Below, piece by piece: positions 62,218 through 64,000 of a stretch of DNA of 64,000 nucleotides. The notes under the pieces are model-generated. The model was given only the letters and a program-made list of their open reading frames with translations. It did no database searches and was not told the origin of the DNA. Source of the stretch: a virus; the IMG/VR virus record IMGVR_UViG_3300042505_001513, positions 22,362 to 86,361 of that record, one strand, 5' to 3'. The stretch's first letter is position 1. Each line of letters opens with the position of its first letter. The position numbers and the translations under genes are program-made.

Positions 62218-62228
62218 CACTTTGTCAA
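62201..62228 (-). promoter_or_regulatory. Promoter TTGACA-16-TATACT for the Mom-like gene
   Basis: -35 at 62223-62228, -10 at 62201-62206; the ATG at 62191 is 10 bases away, giving a leader of about 3 bases. Confidence 0.7.
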
Positions 62229-62591
62229 TTTCTTTTTGGATACTTTACTTTCTGCTAATTTTGAAATCAAATCATTTGCTGCGTCTAACTTAATTTCTAA
62301 TTCATTTAGTTCAGACTTTAACTTTTTATTTTCTTTCTTTTGTTCTTCCAACTCTTTCTTTATAGATTCATTTTCTTTCTTATAGACATTCAATTCACTT
62401 CTGATTGCTTCTCTATCTTTTCTGCATTCTTCTAATTCTACCTTAACTTCAGTTCTCAACTTATCACTAGATTGATTAATCAATTTAACCAAATCAACTT
62501 TAGTCTTCTTAGAAGAAATTCCGTAAGTTACTACAGAGGCTACTACAGCAGGTACAATTCCAATTAAAGTTAAAATAATATTTTGGTCCAT
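62217..62591 (-). CDS. Membrane-anchored coiled-coil protein
   Basis: 124 residues. One N-terminal membrane segment (ILTLIGIVPAVVASVVTYGI) precedes a long Lys/Glu-rich coiled coil (ECRKDREAIRSELNVYKKEN...). The shape resembles anchor or lysis-spanin-like proteins but no function can be set. Its start codon lies in the 3' arm of a 14-bp mRNA hairpin. Confidence 0.55.
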   Translation of the reverse strand: MDQNIILTLIGIVPAVVASVVTYGISSKKTKVDLVKLINQSSDKLRTEVKVELEECRKDREAIRSELNVYKKENESIKKELEEQKKENKKLKSELNELEIKLDAANDLISKLAESKVSKKKLTK

Positions 62592-62624
62592 AAGTTATAC
62601 AAAATAAATATATAACTTATGGAC
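62586..62624 (-). promoter_or_regulatory. mRNA hairpin sequestering a start codon
   Basis: Perfect 14-bp arms (62586-62599 and 62611-62624) with an 11-base loop. On the leftward mRNA the 3' arm contains the AUG of the coiled-coil gene (62589-62591). It lies 19 bases behind the nrdB stop. Confidence 0.7.
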
Positions 62625-62642
62625 ATTATTCAAAATATTTTA

Positions 62643-63701
62643 TTACAATTTGAAGTCATCAAATGCGTTCTCACTGATGGTATTATCAATACCTTTTACA
62701 TAACTACTTAACTCAGTTTCTTGAGGAGCTACTTGTAGTTTTTTACTGTCATAATAACTATCCAACCATCCAGCTAATGGATTGGTTTTACTATTAGGAT
62801 ACAATTTCTTATATCCTAAACTGGTTAGTCTATTATTAGCCAACCATTCAATGTAATTTTTTAGACTTTCAGCAGTCAATCCAATCAAACTACCTTTACT
62901 GAATAGATAATCTGCCCAGTCTTTTTCAGCATTTACTGCCATTTCATAAGCAGCATAGATCTTGTCTTCATTCTTCTTAACAATATCTTGGAATCCTTCA
63001 TCTGGATTATTAATCCAGTTCTTCATAATGTTCTGGGTAATAGCTACGTGTAGATTTTCATCACGGCTAATAAACTTAATAATCTTACTGTTACCCTCCA
63101 TCTTTCCACGATATCCAAAGTAGAAACTACAAGCAAATGATACATAGAAGATCAACCCTTCAGTAATTTGAGTAGCTAATACCGCATCAAACAATTGTTG
63201 TTTAACATCATCAGATGGTGTCAATAGTTCATCATACTTCTTACTGATTGCAGTAGCTCTCTTGACAATTTCTTTGTCTTCTAAGACACTATCAAAGAAC
63301 TTGGTAGCATCTGGATAAACGTTGTTAAGAATGTATGTATAACTGTTACTGTGAATAGTTTCAAAGAAACTCCATGAATTCATACAAATTTCCAATTCAC
63401 TATTGGTAACGTGCTTCATAAGTTCATGAATACTACGACTCAACATACTATCAGTCATAGTCTGAAACTTAAGGTTACTATCAAATACAAAACGTTCTTC
63501 AGGTGAAAGATTCTTATAATCACTAATATCCTTTACCAAGGAAACTTCTTGAGGTCTCCAAAAGAAATTCAACTGTTGATCATATAGATCATAGAACTTA
63601 GGATACTTGATCAAATCATATCTTTGTAAAGATAGATCTTCACCCAAGAACATTGGATTTCTTAATTGGTCTATGTTTCTTTTATTTAATACTGTTTTCA
63701 T
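62643..63701 (-). CDS. nrdB: Class Ia ribonucleotide reductase, small subunit
   Basis: 352 residues. The di-iron ligands and tyrosyl radical align with E. coli R2: D84 (QTMTDS), E114 and H117 (FFETIHS), Y121 in HSNSYTYI. The C-terminus NAFDDFKL fits the R1-binding tail. It has a strong Shine-Dalgarno, AGGAGG, 7 bases before the ATG, almost alone in this window. Supplies dNTPs with NrdA. Confidence 0.96.
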   Translation of the reverse strand: MKTVLNKRNIDQLRNPMFLGEDLSLQRYDLIKYPKFYDLYDQQLNFFWRPQEVSLVKDISDYKNLSPEERFVFDSNLKFQTMTDSMLSRSIHELMKHVTNSELEICMNSWSFFETIHSNSYTYILNNVYPDATKFFDSVLEDKEIVKRATAISKKYDELLTPSDDVKQQLFDAVLATQITEGLIFYVSFACSFYFGYRGKMEGNSKIIKFISRDENLHVAITQNIMKNWINNPDEGFQDIVKKNEDKIYAAYEMAVNAEKDWADYLFSKGSLIGLTAESLKNYIEWLANNRLTSLGYKKLYPNSKTNPLAGWLDSYYDSKKLQVAPQETELSSYVKGIDNTISENAFDDFKL

Positions 63702-63713
63702 TTTATCCTCCTA

Positions 63714-64000
63714 TTATAGAGCACAAGCTCCGCTTTCACAACCGGATTCTTGTACTACTGGTTGTTTTATTTCCGTCTTCTTTTCATCCATGACGGTTTG
63801 TTTATCACCGTCATCAGTATTAGCGTAATACAGATTCTTTAGACCATACTTGTAAGCCAATAACATGTCCTTAATTACTTCTTGAACAGGAACTTTATTC
63901 TTTTCATAACGGGATGGAATATAATAAGTATTTGTACTAATACTCATATCAGTAAATTTTTGAATGGCAGCAGCAACCTTCAAGTAACCTTCATTATTTG
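63714..64000 (-). CDS. nrdA: Class Ia ribonucleotide reductase, large subunit (3' end only)
   Basis: The frame is open at the window edge. Visible are the final ~95 residues: VAAAIQKFTDMSISTNTYY, a conserved NrdA segment, and the C-terminal CESGACAL, the flexible redox cysteine pair that re-reduces the active site. Followed 12 bases later by nrdB. The internal TTG at 63983 is not the start. Confidence 0.93.
   Translation of the reverse strand, partial: NNEGYLKVAAAIQKFTDMSISTNTYYIPSRYEKNKVPVQEVIKDMLLAYKYGLKNLYYANTDDGDKQTVMDEKKTEIKQPVVQESGCESGACAL

Noticed and set aside
63714-63983. Apparent 89-residue complete gene at the right edge
   Set aside because: The start is an internal TTG; the frame stays open to the window end and the sequence is the C-terminus of NrdA.

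Overview
The window is part of the genome of a large, AT-rich tailed phage of the T4-like (myovirus) type. The evidence is a T4-style replication set: family B DNA polymerase (gp43-like), sliding clamp (gp45-like), clamp-loader ATPase (gp44-like) and a probable small clamp-loader subunit (gp62-like). These sit with class Ia ribonucleotide reductase, dUTPase, a dNMP kinase-like protein, a CobS/CobT-like AAA+/VWA pair and tail-fibre and virion genes. TATAAATA-type late promoters occur upstream of several genes. The host cannot be named. Most genes lack a Shine-Dalgarno sequence, and many promoters lie so close to the start codon that the mRNA should be leaderless or nearly so. That points to a host with SD-poor translation (Bacteroidota and some cyanobacteria are known examples), but this is an inference.

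Layout. 1-7017 (+): distal tail genes, namely a giant fibre with 17 GNVGIGTT-type repeats, a lectin-like tip protein, a tail-assembly-chaperone-like protein and a small fibre protein. 7014-11499 (-): virion-associated genes, including a SleB-like cell-wall hydrolase and a protein interrupted by a roughly 240-residue intein. 11572-13413 (+) and 13382-21691 (-): first glycan block (glycosyltransferases, methyltransferases, a sulfotransferase, and a GT4 fused to a GH130-like propeller). 21732-29688 (mostly -): small genes and the replication module. 29747-30923 (+): Cas4/RecB-like nuclease and a ribbon-helix-helix regulator. 30930-48629 (+): second, very long glycan operon with an embedded dUTPase and a sugar-activation cassette. 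48626-51289 (-): dTDP-sugar genes (RmlB, an epimerase/reductase, RmlA). 51324-62591: a mixed set including dNMP kinase, gp62-like protein, UV endonuclease, a DUF4338/DruA-like protein, the VWA/MoxR pair, a virion-like protein and a Mom-like DNA-modification enzyme. 62643-64000 (-): nrdB and the 3' end of nrdA.

How it fits together. About 30 genes make or transfer sugars, or methylate or sulfate them. The phage appears to make its own dTDP-deoxyhexose and probably a second activated sugar: a HAD phosphatase, a PfkB-type kinase and a nucleotidyltransferase fused to an RpiB-type isomerase parallel the NDP-heptose pathway. The products could decorate virion proteins or DNA, or remodel the host surface; the sequence does not say which. 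The items I find most unusual are the intein in a virion protein, the NTase-RpiB fusion and its cassette, the GT4-GH130 fusion, the consistent near-leaderless promoter architecture, the 35-nt direct repeat that differs by exactly one hairpin loop, and the palindrome-controlled Mom-like gene. No gene-free stretch exceeds 300 bases, and I saw no tRNA, CRISPR array or insertion sequence.
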